A stretch of DNA of 64,000 nucleotides from Dactylosporangium siamense (GCF_016862795.1 NZ_BONQ01000047.1:89248-153247); one strand, 5' to 3'; positions 8,578-18,836 are shown, numbered from the stretch's first letter. The notes: generated by a model not told the origin, from the letters alone. Numbers and translations are program-made.

Positions 8578-8604
8578 CCCCCGCGCGGACATTCCGCGCA
8601 GGGG
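8578..8604 (-). terminator. Hairpin terminator of the serine recombinase gene
   Basis: A 12-nt arm at 8578-8589 pairs with 8593-8604 around a 3-nt loop (one mismatch), two bases after the recombinase stop. The short TTAA that follows the hairpin on the minus strand is the only AT-rich tail. It lies between the recombinase and the tRNA-like repeat. Confidence 0.6.
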
Positions 8605-8606
8605 TT

Positions 8607-10001
8607 TCAATTCGGAAACTCCGCCTGAATCAGGCATCCCGTCTCGCTGCACGACACCACGAGCTGGTGCTCACGGAGATAGCGAGCGAGCATCCAGACT
8701 GGTTGCTCTTCCAGGGCATTGCCCTCCTCGCGCAGCAGCGACCGAAGCACCACGATCATCCGATCCTCACGGACGTAGAGGTTCCGCATCCGGGCGGCGC
8801 CGCGTGGCCGCGCACTGGAATGACCGTGCTGACAGCGGTACGCCGGGCGCCCATGCGACCAGCAGGAATCCATCCGGCGATGGCACAGCCCGCAGCGCAG
8901 CAGGCCGACCAGCTGATATCTCCGGACACCGCCACACGCGGGAGCGGGCAGCGCGGTGATCTCCTGCGCCGCGATGAAGTCGACCTCGGACACCAGCGCC
9001 GGATGGGCCAGCTGCTTCGACATCACCCATTCGCCCGTCTGGGCCCACCGCTGCGTCTTGAACGGTCCCGGCAGATGCGCCGGCGTGTGATGTGCGGGCT
9101 GCCGGTTCCAGACCTGCCGCCCGGTGTACTTCACGTTCGCCAGAATCGCCCGCACCGTCGTCAAGGCCCACCCATCCCCAGCCCGGTGACGGTTGCGGCC
9201 TGGATCGGCCTGCGACGGGCACGGCACCCCGTCCGCGTTCAGCATCGCAGCGATCCGCGACACGCTACGGCCTCGCAGCCGCTCGGCGAAGATCCGCCGC
9301 ACCGTCGGCGCCGTCGCCGGGTCGACGTCGTACTGCTGCAGCCGCCGGCCCCACTTCGCGTGCATCGGGTTCGGATGCGGGCCCGCGTCCACGAGCCGGT
9401 ACCCGTACAACGGACGGCCGCCGAGGAACCGGCCCTCGTCACGGATCTGCGCCCGCATCGCTGCCAGGGCACGCGAACGAGCTCGCAACACCTCCCGCTT
9501 CGACTGCGCCCCGTGCAGCATCAGCAATGCTCGGTGCGCTGGTTCAGCCGGGTCGATTGGGCCGTGCGCCTCCGGTAGCCACAGCTGCACGCCGTGATGT
9601 TGCAGGAACGGCAAGAACGACAACACCTGATCGCCATAGAACGCCCGCTCGTACTCCCCCACCACCACCGCATCGAAGCTTCGATCCGGGTCAGCGATCG
9701 CCGCCAGCAGCAACGCCGCCTGCGGCCGATCCCGCCACGGCAACCGCCGACTCCGATCAGCATCGAAGAACTCAGCCACGATCCGGCCATGACCGTCGAC
9801 GAGATCTTCTGCGACATCCCGCTGCCAGCGCTGCGACGATTCCCGCTCCTGGAAGTCGGCCGTGGAAACCCGACCGTAGAACGCGAAACGCAACACCCCG
9901 AGCTCATCAGGCCGTCGCCGACGCGACCGCCCCACCGGCCGCGACTGACTCACCCAGTGGGTCAATAGGTCGGACTCGCTGCGCAATGCAAGATCGGCCA
10001 T
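8607..10001 (-). CDS. Large serine recombinase / integrase of the defence island
   Basis: Start 10001 is preferred because GGAGCGG lies upstream; the frame is open to 10088. This 464-aa protein has a resolvase domain with the catalytic Ser46 in FYGRVSTADF, then the ESSQRWQRD and VVVGEYERAFYGDQ segments of the family. A recombinase domain follows (SRIAAMLNADGVPCPS, TVRAILANVKYTGRQVWNRQ), and then a zinc ribbon (LLRCGLCHRRMDSCW, YRCQHG). It would insert or excise DNA between two attachment sites through a serine-DNA intermediate. Its 3' end faces the tRNA-like repeat 35 bp away, and a decayed homologue occupies the same place beside the second repeat. It is shorter than phage integrases such as phiC31 and lacks a visible long coiled-coil tail. 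Confidence 0.85.
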   Translation of the reverse strand: MADLALRSESDLLTHWVSQSRPVGRSRRRRPDELGVLRFAFYGRVSTADFQERESSQRWQRDVAEDLVDGHGRIVAEFFDADRSRRLPWRDRPQAALLLAAIADPDRSFDAVVVGEYERAFYGDQVLSFLPFLQHHGVQLWLPEAHGPIDPAEPAHRALLMLHGAQSKREVLRARSRALAAMRAQIRDEGRFLGGRPLYGYRLVDAGPHPNPMHAKWGRRLQQYDVDPATAPTVRRIFAERLRGRSVSRIAAMLNADGVPCPSQADPGRNRHRAGDGWALTTVRAILANVKYTGRQVWNRQPAHHTPAHLPGPFKTQRWAQTGEWVMSKQLAHPALVSEVDFIAAQEITALPAPACGGVRRYQLVGLLRCGLCHRRMDSCWSHGRPAYRCQHGHSSARPRGAARMRNLYVREDRMIVVLRSLLREEGNALEEQPVWMLARYLREHQLVVSCSETGCLIQAEFPN

Positions 10002-10388
10002 CGGCCGCTCCGATCGACGGGCAAAGATGCTGCACGACCGATTCAGAACCCACCAGCGCACGCCATGACGCACAGACAGTCCGAGCAATCAGCCTGTCAC
10101 CCATTGGGCTGACCTACAGGCCTCTATATGCGCATTTGAAAGCCGCCTGCGCTACCGGTTCGAGGCCAACGCTAGCTGGCAGAGCGTGCCGCAGCTCGAA
10201 GGTCGGCAATTGCGCTGCCGTTGGCGTGGCGGCGACCGGCATCCTCCGGGCACTCGCCTGGACCGATGGGACGGCGCGGCATCGCACCGATCTCGTCCAG
10301 TGGGTTGATCGGGGAGGAGCTCCGTACCTACTACACTCACGGACCTGGTCACTGACAGTGTGTCTCCGTCAAGAAGGGTGCTCTGCTG
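10002..10388. other. Intergenic region between recombinase and pglW
   Basis: These 387 bp separate the divergent recombinase and BREX operons and hold no convincing gene. The left part would carry the recombinase promoter, and the right part the BREX promoter (see 10305-10334). No palindromic operator or known regulator gene is visible. Confidence 0.5.
10305..10334 (+). promoter_or_regulatory. Possible sigma-70-type promoter of the BREX operon
   Basis: TTGATC at 10305-10310 and TACTAC at 10329-10334 are 18 bp apart and about 55 bp before the pglW start. The match to actinomycete consensus is moderate and was found by eye; an alternative -10 is TACACT at 10332. Confidence 0.3.
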
Positions 10389-13300
10389 ATGCAGGAGGGT
10401 CGTTGGACGACGGTCACCCCCTCGCAGTTCACCCATGAACGGGAGGCGCTGGCCCACGTCCAGCAGCTCCTGCCGGACGCGGAACCGTACCGGGCCTGGT
10501 CGAACTTCACGTTCACGGCCGACACCGGGCACGTGTACGAGGTCGATCTTCTCGTTGCCGCGCCGAGCGGGCTCTACCTGATCGAGATCAAGAGTCTCCG
10601 TGGCCGGTTGACCAACAGCGGCTCCAACTGGCTGCTCGGTGGTGGTGAGGGCACCCGCACGTTCGACAACCCGCTGCACCTCGCCGACGCCAAAGCCAAG
10701 CGCCTGCGCTCGCTGCTGGACAAGGCCGCCGGCAACAACGTCAAGGTGCCGTTCATCCAGGCCGCGGTGTTCCTGTCCGTGCCGAGCCTACAGATCGCCC
10801 TGTCCGACAACCAACTGCATTGGGTCTACGGACCAGAGGGGCCGACCCAGCACCAACTGCCACATATCGGCTCCGACCTGCTGCTGCGTCCACCGATGGA
10901 CGAGTACCGGCGCGTCACGCCAACCACTTCAAAGGCACTGCCTGAGCTGCTCAAGAAGGTCGGCATCGCCCGCAGCCGCAAGCACTACCAGATCGGCGCG
11001 TGGCAGCTCGCCGCGAAGCCAATCGACCAGGGCCCGACCTGGCAGGACCACCTCGCCCGGCACAACCAGCTCGACAAGGAACACCGGCGCATCCGGATCT
11101 ACCTCGTTGAGCGCAACGCCGTGCAGTCGGAGCGGGCCAGCATCGACCGGGCCGCGAAACGGGAGATGCTCGCGCTGCACGGCATCAACCACCCCGGCAT
11201 CGTCCAGGTCGACGCACTCGAACAGCACGAGGCGGGCCCGGCGCTGGTGTTCCGCTACGACCCGCGGTCGCTGCGGCTGGACCACTACATGACGCAATAC
11301 GGCGCCAAGCTCGACGTCGCGACCCGTGTCGGCATGGTGCGCCAGCTCAGTGAGACACTGGCCTACGCTCACGGCCGTCACCTGCACCACCGCGCCCTGT
11401 CTGCGCGCAGCGTGCTGGTCACGCCCGGGCCACGGCGGCGGGGCATCGAGGAAGAGGCGTGGCTGCGCCCGCAGCTGCAGATCAGCGACTGGCAGACCGC
11501 GAGCCGCAGCACCGACTCCAACGCCGGCTCATCCGCGCCCAACCCGCTGCTGGTCTCCCCCACCGCGCACATCAACGCGCACATCGAGCAGTCCGCGCAG
11601 GGGTACCTCGCTCCGGAGCTCGCCGCGCCGGAGGCCGATCCGGTCGCACTGGACGTCTTCGGGCTCGGCACGGTGACGTACCTGCTGCTGGCGGGGAAGC
11701 CGCCCGCGGGCACCCGCGCGGAGCTGCTGGCCCGGCTCGCCAGCGACAACGGTCTGCGCCCGTCGGCGGACGCCGATTCGGTCTCGGAGTTCATGGACGA
11801 GGTGGTCCAGGCCGCCACGGCGCCGCAGCCGGCGCAGCGTCTGGCCACGGTCGCGGAGTTCCTCGAGATGCTGGAACTCGTCGAGGACGAGCTGACCGCA
11901 CCCGAACCACCGGCCGTCTCGGTGTCGGTCCACCCCCCGGTGGAGCCAGTCGACGAGGCCGACCTGCTCGAAGCGCGCGGCGGCGACGTGTTCGGCGAGT
12001 GGCGGATCGAGCGACGCCTGGGGACCGGTTCGACGAGCCGGGCGTTCCTGGCTCGCAACCTCGGCTCGACCGCCGAGACGTTGGTGGTCTTGAAGGTGGC
12101 GCTGTCCGACGAGAAGGCCACCCGCCTGGACCACGAGGCCGCGGTGCTGCGCGGGCTTGTCGACTCCCGCATCATCCGCCTGGCCCGCCAGGAGCCGGTC
12201 CCGCTCGGGCGACGCACCGTGCTCGTGCTGGAGCATGCCGGGGACCTCACCGTCGCCCGCAAACTCCGCGAAGACGGCCGGCTCACCGTCGATGAGCTGG
12301 AGACGTTCAGCGACTATCTGTTCGGCGCGGTCGACTTCCTCGACGGCGAGGGTGTCTACCACCGCGACATCAAGCCGGACAACATCGCGATCCGGGTCCG
12401 GCCCAACCGCACCCGGCAGCTCGTCCTGTTCGACTTCTCGCTCGCCGCCACCGACGTCAAGCAGACCATGGCGGGCACCCCCCGCTATCTGGACCCGTTC
12501 ATCGGTGCGGTGCACCGCCCGGTGTATGACGCACACGCGGAACGCTACGCGGTCGCGGTCACCCTCCACGAGATGGCCTCAGGTGAACTACCCGTGTGGG
12601 GCGACGGCGTCACCGAGCCGCAGTTCACCGAAGGCCCGGTCACGCTCGCCAGTGAGGCGTTCGACCCGGCGATCCGGGACGGGTTGGTCGAGTTCTTCAA
12701 CCGCGCGCTGGACCGGGACGCCAAGCGGCGGTTCGAGACACTGAAGGAGATGCGCGACGCCTGGCTGCAGGTGTTCCGCAAAGCCGACGCTGCCATCCCG
12801 GTCGGTTCGGCCCACCCGGAGACCGACGACACCGCCGACCTCGAAATCCTGGTCAGCACCCGGGACGCGGCCGCAGCCGCCGCTACCCGGGCGACGTCGC
12901 TGGAAGCAGCCGGTCTCAGCCCACGTGCGATCTCGGCCGCGCACCGGCTCGAAGCCACGACGGTCGGGCAGCTGCTCGGCCTCGCCGGCAAGGTCCTGTT
13001 CAACCTTCCCGGCATGGGCGCCAAGACCCGCCAGGAACTGCAGCGGCGGATCAAGGAATGGCGGACTCGGCTCGGCGAGCAGGAACCGACGCCGCAGGAC
13101 TCCACCGAACGCAAGGCCGCCAAGCACGAGGCCACCGCCGGCGGTGCGGCCGAGGCCCAGCTCGCCCGAGTCGGGCTCGACACGATCGCCACGCTGCTGC
13201 TCCCGCCGGTACCGAAGAATGGAAAGCCCACGACGGAGGCCGAGGCGATCCGGCTGCTGCTGGGCCTCCCGGACGCCGCGGGGGTGTTGCCGGCGCTGCC

Positions 13301-14771
13301 GGCGTGGCCGCAACAACCGCTGGTCGCCAAGCATGTGCAGGTCACGCCCGGCCGGATCGCCCAGATCCTGATCAAACAGCGGAAGCGTTGGCTCGCCGAA
13401 CCGGTGGTCACCGACGTGCGTGCCGAACTGCTCGGCATCCTCACCGACAACGGCCGCGTCATGGGCGTCACCGAGCTGGCAGCCGTGCTGCTGAGCCGCC
13501 GCGGATCGGCCCGCACCGGCGACGAGCTGCGGCTGGCACTGGCCGCCGCGGCAGTGCGCGGTGCCGTCGAGATCGACACGATCGTCGACGAACCCCGCCT
13601 GAAGACCCGCCGCCACGGTGACACCCTGCTCGTCGCGCTGGAGGTCGGCGTCGACGAGAGCCCCGACACCCCGTCCGCGCCGGCCCTGCTCGACTACGCC
13701 GACGCGCTCGGCACCGTCGCCGACCGGCTGGCCGCGCTCGAGGTGCTGCCCAGTCCTGCCACCGTGCTGCGGGAGCTCGCAGCCGTCACACCACCGGCCG
13801 GCGCCGCGCCGGACGAGCGGCGCCTCGTTCAGCTCGCCGCGGTGGCGTCCAAGGACGCCGCGGCGAGCCCACGCCTGGAGATCTACTCCAAGACTCTCGA
13901 CCCAGTCCGCGCGCTACGCCTGGCACAGGCCGGTGTCGTACCGCCGCCCCACGGCGACCTGCCCGTCGGGCTGAAACCGGCGCAGATCCAGCAACGGGTG
14001 TCCGCCCGGTTCCCCGACCTGCCAACCCTTCCGCCGCACCCGAAGCTCGACACGCTGCTCGCGGACGCCGGCTTCCAGCTCCAGTGGCGCGACGGGCAGT
14101 ACGTGCCGCCACGCTCCGCCGCCTCCTCGTCCGCGTCCCTGGTCAACCGCCGCCACTCGACACGCCTCACCGGCGCGCACTGGACCGTCGTGGACTCCCC
14201 CGAACTCGCCGCGGCCCTGCGCACCGAGGAACGGCTCCACGGCGCCCGCGACAGCGTGTTCCGCGCGCTCACCGTCCGGTTCGACCGCGCGGACGCCGCG
14301 CAACGCGACCTGACCGGCCGATTCGGCGCCCGCCCCGTCAATGTGGCAGCGCTGTTCATCACCTCGCTGCGGGAACTCGTCACCGCCAAACCGAAGCCCA
14401 CCTGGAAGACCGTGTTACGCGCCGACACAGCCCCGCCGGGTTCACGCGACGCCATCAAACTTTCCGAGTACGTGAAAAGCGCCTGGACCGCCGTCCGGCC
14501 GCACCTCTTCGAACAGCTCAGCCCAGACCAGCCTCTGCTGCTGCACGACGCCGCGCCGCTGGCCCGGTACGGCGCGATGGACCTCCTGCACGAGCTGACC
14601 ACGCGGGTCGACGCCGGCGCCGGAGCAGTCTGGCTGCTCTGCCCGGTCGAAGACCCGGGCGCTCTGCCCCGCCTCGACAGCACCGTCGTGCCGGTCGCCG
14701 ACAACCAGTGGATCCCGCTGCCCGACGCCTGGGTGGCCAACGAACACCGAAGTGGAGCACGCGCCTCGTGA
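10389..14771 (+). CDS. pglW: BREX type 2 NERD/serine-threonine kinase PglW
   Basis: This 1460-aa protein opens with a NERD (nuclease-related) domain at about residues 10-150 (YEVDLLVAAPSGLYLIEIKS). A first kinase-like region follows at about 230-500 and lacks the catalytic HRD. A second, apparently active kinase spans about 530-800, with GTGSTSRAF near residue 544 and HRDIKPDN at about 658, and DFS in place of DFG. A helix-hairpin-like segment comes next (ATTVGQLLGLAGKVLFNLPG), then a long unrecognised C-terminal half. This architecture is characteristic of PglW of the phage growth limitation (BREX type 2) system, where kinase activity is needed for phage resistance. GAAGG lies about 11 bp upstream of the ATG. 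Its stop overlaps the pglX GTG by 4 bp. Confidence 0.93.
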   Translation: MQEGRWTTVTPSQFTHEREALAHVQQLLPDAEPYRAWSNFTFTADTGHVYEVDLLVAAPSGLYLIEIKSLRGRLTNSGSNWLLGGGEGTRTFDNPLHLADAKAKRLRSLLDKAAGNNVKVPFIQAAVFLSVPSLQIALSDNQLHWVYGPEGPTQHQLPHIGSDLLLRPPMDEYRRVTPTTSKALPELLKKVGIARSRKHYQIGAWQLAAKPIDQGPTWQDHLARHNQLDKEHRRIRIYLVERNAVQSERASIDRAAKREMLALHGINHPGIVQVDALEQHEAGPALVFRYDPRSLRLDHYMTQYGAKLDVATRVGMVRQLSETLAYAHGRHLHHRALSARSVLVTPGPRRRGIEEEAWLRPQLQISDWQTASRSTDSNAGSSAPNPLLVSPTAHINAHIEQSAQGYLAPELAAPEADPVALDVFGLGTVTYLLLAGKPPAGTRAELLARLASDNGLRPSADADSVSEFMDEVVQAATAPQPAQRLATVAEFLEMLELVEDELTAPEPPAVSVSVHPPVEPVDEADLLEARGGDVFGEWRIERRLGTGSTSRAFLARNLGSTAETLVVLKVALSDEKATRLDHEAAVLRGLVDSRIIRLARQEPVPLGRRTVLVLEHAGDLTVARKLREDGRLTVDELETFSDYLFGAVDFLDGEGVYHRDIKPDNIAIRVRPNRTRQLVLFDFSLAATDVKQTMAGTPRYLDPFIGAVHRPVYDAHAERYAVAVTLHEMASGELPVWGDGVTEPQFTEGPVTLASEAFDPAIRDGLVEFFNRALDRDAKRRFETLKEMRDAWLQVFRKADAAIPVGSAHPETDDTADLEILVSTRDAAAAAATRATSLEAAGLSPRAISAAHRLEATTVGQLLGLAGKVLFNLPGMGAKTRQELQRRIKEWRTRLGEQEPTPQDSTERKAAKHEATAGGAAEAQLARVGLDTIATLLLPPVPKNGKPTTEAEAIRLLLGLPDAAGVLPALPAWPQQPLVAKHVQVTPGRIAQILIKQRKRWLAEPVVTDVRAELLGILTDNGRVMGVTELAAVLLSRRGSARTGDELRLALAAAAVRGAVEIDTIVDEPRLKTRRHGDTLLVALEVGVDESPDTPSAPALLDYADALGTVADRLAALEVLPSPATVLRELAAVTPPAGAAPDERRLVQLAAVASKDAAASPRLEIYSKTLDPVRALRLAQAGVVPPPHGDLPVGLKPAQIQQRVSARFPDLPTLPPHPKLDTLLADAGFQLQWRDGQYVPPRSAASSSASLVNRRHSTRLTGAHWTVVDSPELAAALRTEERLHGARDSVFRALTVRFDRADAAQRDLTGRFGARPVNVAALFITSLRELVTAKPKPTWKTVLRADTAPPGSRDAIKLSEYVKSAWTAVRPHLFEQLSPDQPLLLHDAAPLARYGAMDLLHELTTRVDAGAGAVWLLCPVEDPGALPRLDSTVVPVADNQWIPLPDAWVANEHRSGARAS

Positions 14772-17700
14772 TCGACCGCCAACTGCTGCTCGCCGACCTC
14801 AAGAAGCAGGTCAAACTCCTGGAGACCGACTTGCGCGACCAGGTGACGGCCGTGCCGACGGTCTTCGAGCGTCTCGACGCCGAGTACCAGCGGGCATTCA
14901 AACTGGGCCGGACCGCAGCGACCTGGGCGGCGTGGCGGGACGAACGGGTCACGCAGGCCGCCGCCGCGTGGGTGCTCGGCACGGTATTCGTCCGGTTCTG
15001 CGAGGACAACGGGCTGCTGGAGCAGGCGTACCTGGCCGGACCGACGGTCGAGCGGATGACCCACGCCGAAGAGGCCCAGGAGGACTTCTTCCGCCTCAAG
15101 CCCGCGGAGACCGACCGGGCCTGGATCCTGGAGGCGTTCGACGCGATCGGCTCGGCTCAGGCCGGCAAGCTGCTCTTCGACGAGCGCCACAACGCGGCTT
15201 ACCAGATCCCGGTTTCGGCGGACGCAGCGAAGGCTCTGATCGGCTTCTGGCGTCAGCGAGGTGAAGACGGCGTGCTGATCCACGACTTCACCGACCCGGA
15301 GTGGGACACCCGCTTCCTCGGCGACCTCTACCAGGACCTGTCGGAGAGCGCGCGAAAGACGTATGCGCTGCTGCAGACACCCGAATTCGTCGAGGAGTTC
15401 ATCCTCGACCTGACGCTCACGCCAGCAATCGAAGAGTTCGGCTACGACGTCGTCAAGGTGATCGACCCAACATGCGGGTCGGGGCACTTCCTGCTCGGGG
15501 CGTTCCACCGGTTACTGAGGGAGTGGGAGCGGGCCGGCAAGGAACCTTACGAGCAGGTGCGACTCACGCTGGACGCGATACATGGCGTAGACATGAACCC
15601 TTTCGCAGCGGCGATAGCCCGTTTTCGCCTCATCATTTCAGGTCTACAAAGCGCGGGCTTTGACTCATTCCAACAGGCAGCCCAGCACACCCTCCCGGTA
15701 CACATTGCAATTGGCGACTCGCTCCTGAAGGACCACCAGGAAGATGGAACATCACATTTTTTTGAAGAGGAGGATGCTGCAACATTTTTCCATTACGCGA
15801 CAGAAGACCTTGAAGATCACCCCGGCATTCTCGAAGAAGGAAAGTACCACGTCGTCGTAGGAAATCCACCATACATTACGGCAAGCGACGAGAAGGCCAA
15901 CCAGAATTACCGAAGGATGTACAGCGCCTGCCATCGCCAGTACGCCCTTACCGTCCCCTTCGCTCAACGATTCTTTGAACTCGCCATGAATCCGCGACCC
16001 GACGGACGAGGCGCCGGATTCGTCGGGCAAATCACGTCGAACTCATTCATGAAGCGCGAGTTCGGCAGAAAACTGATCCAAGAATTCTTTGCCCTTCGGA
16101 CGGAATTAACGCACATCATCGATACGTCTGGTGCATACATCCCCGGCCACGGCACACCGACGGTAATCTTGATCGGGCACCCGAGAGTCGGGTCCGCAAG
16201 GAGCGCCATCCGAACCATTCTCGGCATTCGAGGCGAGCCGACGGCACCTGCAGTACCTGCAGAAGGTCACGTCTGGCGAGCCATTATGGAACAGATCAAT
16301 CTGCCTGACTCCCACAGCGAGTGGGTCAGCTCTATAGATGCAGAACGAAGGGTTTTCTCAGCTTTTCCATGGAGCCTTTCTGGCGGGGGAGCAGACCGCC
16401 TTCTCCAGACCCTAAACGGGCACGAACGGACACTCGCACAAGCATCGGAAGGTATCGGTCGAACTACACATACCGGATTGGACGACGCATATTACCTTCC
16501 ATCCGAGTCGGTAGCAACCTTAGGCTTCACAATCCCTTCGGTGCCCGTCGTGCTGGGTGAACACGTACGCGACTACACGATTACCACCGACACTACAACG
16601 ATGTTTCCCTATTCAGCGAGCGGGTCAACCAGACCGATTGACATTAAAGAGCAGCGGTTTTATTGGCGTAACCGAATCTTGCTGCAAAACCGCATCGACT
16701 TCGGGCAAACACCAGAGCAGCGCGGCCTTCGCTGGTTTGACCACAGCATGTTTTTCGCCAAGCGCTTCACGGCCCCGGCAACAATTCCTTTCGCCTTCGT
16801 GGCGACGCATAACCACTTTGTGCTGGATCGTGGCGGGAAGGTCTTCAATCGTTCCGCGCCAGTGATCAAGTTGCCAGATGGGGCCAGCGAGGAGGAGCAT
16901 CTCCGACTGCTTGGGGTGCTCAATAGTTCCACCGCGTGCTTCTGGCTCAAACAGGTCAGCCACGACAAGGGCGGACAGTCGGGGACTGGCGGGTTTACTA
17001 CTGACGAGTGGGAACGATTCTTTGAATTCACCGGAACCAAGTTGCAGGAATTCCCACTTCCTTCCGAATACCCTACAGAACTTGCTACTCGCTTAGATGC
17101 TTACGCACAGCGGTTAGCCGCGTTAAGCCCTGCAACAATCGCCACTGACGAGGTGCCAACTCGCGAACGTTTGACCGAAGCGCGAGATGAGTGGCAATTG
17201 ACCAGAGCGCACACGATCTCGCTGCAGGAAGAATTGGACTGGCAGGTCTACTCGCTCTATGGCCTGCTCGAAGACTTACGTGCACCGGCAGGCTCGGTGC
17301 CAGAACTGCAGCTGGGCGAGCGGGCGTTCGAGATCGTACTCGCGCGGCGTGTCGCCGCCGGCGAAGCGGAAACACTTTGGTTCACGCGGCATGGTTCAAT
17401 GCCGATCACGGAGCTGCCCAGCCACTGGAGTGCGGAATATCGAACGGTTGTCGAGCGACGTATAGCGGTGATCGAATCAAATCGAAGCATCGGTTTGATC
17501 GAGCGACCGGAGTGCAAGCGTCGCTGGCACCTCGCGATAGGCAACAGATCGTGGACCTGGGCAGACCAAGAGGAAGCCGCGCTGCGAAATTGGCTGCTCG
17601 ACCGGTGCGAGGCCAGTGAACTGTGGTTCCATTCGGTGGACGGAATGGAGCAGCCCCGTCCACTGACTGCGAGCCAGCTCGCCGATGAGCTTCGCCGCGA

Positions 17701-18367
17701 CGCGGACGTGCTCGCCGTCGCCGAGCTATACGCGCCGGGCAAGGACTTCGCGAAGGTCGTCGCCGAGCTGATCACCGACGAGCACGTCCCTTACCTGGCC
17801 GCGCTTCGGTACAAGGACAGCGGTCTGGACAAGCATGCCGACTGGGAAGCGGTCTGGGAGCTGCAGCGTGCCGAGGACGCCGCCCCAGACGAGCGTGCGA
17901 AGAAGAAGATCCGGGACGCGATTCCGGTGCCGCCGAAGTACGGCTCGGGTGACTTCCTGAAGAGCAGCTATTGGCGTAATCGGGGCAAGCTGGACGTACC
18001 GAAGGAGCGGTTCATCTCCTATCCCTTGGCGAGTCCGGACGGTGACCCCTCGTTGCTGCTCGGCTGGGCGGGCTGGGATCACCGCGAGCGGGCCCAGGCC
18101 CTCGCGACCCTGATCGTGGAGCGGGAGCAGGCCGAGGGGTGGTCCGCGGACAGGTTGACGCCGTTGTTGGCTGGTCTGCGTGAGGTGCTTCCGTGGGTGC
18201 GGCAGTGGCACGGCGACTTCGACCCGCTCTACGGCGGCTCCCCCGCTGAGCTCTACGAAGGGTTCCTGTCCGAGGTCACGGGCCGGCTGCACGTCACCGA
18301 CCAGGCAATGACCGGCTGGCGTCCGCCGAAGGCCACCCGTGGCCGGCGGCCGGCGAGTGCCACGTGA
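14768..18367 (+). CDS. pglX: BREX type 2 adenine-specific DNA methyltransferase PglX
   Basis: The GTG start in the GTGA overlap with pglW gives 1199 aa, the usual size. SAM-binding motif I is DPTCGSGHFLLGAF (about residues 233-246) and catalytic motif IV is NPPY (about 365), as in N6-adenine methyltransferases of the PglX/BrxX family. In Pgl systems PglX marks host or phage DNA so the rest of the complex can act. The segment from roughly 15590 to 17110, spanning motif IV and the putative target-recognition region, is visibly poorer in GC and uses rarer codons than either flank. That suggests exchange of the specificity part by recombination. A run of seven T at 15757-15763 lies in the coding region and could slip. 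Confidence 0.93.
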   Translation: MIDRQLLLADLKKQVKLLETDLRDQVTAVPTVFERLDAEYQRAFKLGRTAATWAAWRDERVTQAAAAWVLGTVFVRFCEDNGLLEQAYLAGPTVERMTHAEEAQEDFFRLKPAETDRAWILEAFDAIGSAQAGKLLFDERHNAAYQIPVSADAAKALIGFWRQRGEDGVLIHDFTDPEWDTRFLGDLYQDLSESARKTYALLQTPEFVEEFILDLTLTPAIEEFGYDVVKVIDPTCGSGHFLLGAFHRLLREWERAGKEPYEQVRLTLDAIHGVDMNPFAAAIARFRLIISGLQSAGFDSFQQAAQHTLPVHIAIGDSLLKDHQEDGTSHFFEEEDAATFFHYATEDLEDHPGILEEGKYHVVVGNPPYITASDEKANQNYRRMYSACHRQYALTVPFAQRFFELAMNPRPDGRGAGFVGQITSNSFMKREFGRKLIQEFFALRTELTHIIDTSGAYIPGHGTPTVILIGHPRVGSARSAIRTILGIRGEPTAPAVPAEGHVWRAIMEQINLPDSHSEWVSSIDAERRVFSAFPWSLSGGGADRLLQTLNGHERTLAQASEGIGRTTHTGLDDAYYLPSESVATLGFTIPSVPVVLGEHVRDYTITTDTTTMFPYSASGSTRPIDIKEQRFYWRNRILLQNRIDFGQTPEQRGLRWFDHSMFFAKRFTAPATIPFAFVATHNHFVLDRGGKVFNRSAPVIKLPDGASEEEHLRLLGVLNSSTACFWLKQVSHDKGGQSGTGGFTTDEWERFFEFTGTKLQEFPLPSEYPTELATRLDAYAQRLAALSPATIATDEVPTRERLTEARDEWQLTRAHTISLQEELDWQVYSLYGLLEDLRAPAGSVPELQLGERAFEIVLARRVAAGEAETLWFTRHGSMPITELPSHWSAEYRTVVERRIAVIESNRSIGLIERPECKRRWHLAIGNRSWTWADQEEAALRNWLLDRCEASELWFHSVDGMEQPRPLTASQLADELRRDADVLAVAELYAPGKDFAKVVAELITDEHVPYLAALRYKDSGLDKHADWEAVWELQRAEDAAPDERAKKKIRDAIPVPPKYGSGDFLKSSYWRNRGKLDVPKERFISYPLASPDGDPSLLLGWAGWDHRERAQALATLIVEREQAEGWSADRLTPLLAGLREVLPWVRQWHGDFDPLYGGSPAELYEGFLSEVTGRLHVTDQAMTGWRPPKATRGRRPASAT

Positions 18368-18384
18368 GTGCCTTCGGGCAGGCT

Positions 18385-18766
18385 GCTGCCGTTGTAGCCT
18401 CGAATCGCGTACTGCGGAGGGAGAGGCAGGGACGGCGGTGTCGACGTCGGCGGCGGCCGCGTGCCGGATCTGACCGTTTGGGCGAAGGGCTGGCCGCCGC
18501 GTTCGGCGCGGTCGAGCTATGCGGGCACGGCCAGGTTGCTCCTCGTCGTCGAGGTCGTGTCCAGAGGTTCCGAGGTGGTCGACCGGATCATCAAGAAGGC
18601 GGAGTACGCCAAGGCCGGTATCCCGCACTACTGGTTCGTCGAGCGGGACGGCGGCACCACGGTGCACCGGCACGTGCTCAACCCGGAAACCGGCGAGTAC
18701 GAGCCCGTCCCGGGTGGCGGTCGGCCGCTCGCCTGGCTGTTGACGACGGTTCCTGACGTGTTGTGA
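18385..18766 (+). pseudogene. 5'-truncated Uma2-family (PD-(D/E)XK) endonuclease remnant
   Basis: The frame reads GVDVGGGRVPDLTVWAKGWP, then LLLVVEVVSRGSEVVDRIIK, KAEYAKAGIPHYWFVERDGG and VHRHVLNPETGEYEP, ending at 18766. This is the catalytic half of an Uma2-type protein (PDL and VEVVS carry the expected acidic residues). The first 60-80 residues and a start codon are missing; the only in-frame start is a GTG at 18461 inside the PD motif. It sits between pglX and pglY, breaking an operon whose other genes all overlap, so it is probably an insertion relic. Confidence 0.65.
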
Positions 18767-18836
18767 TCTTCTCGATACGATGGCGCGTCGGCCGGGGTCG
18801 TGTATCGACGGTGACTGGCACGCTACGGTGACGCCC

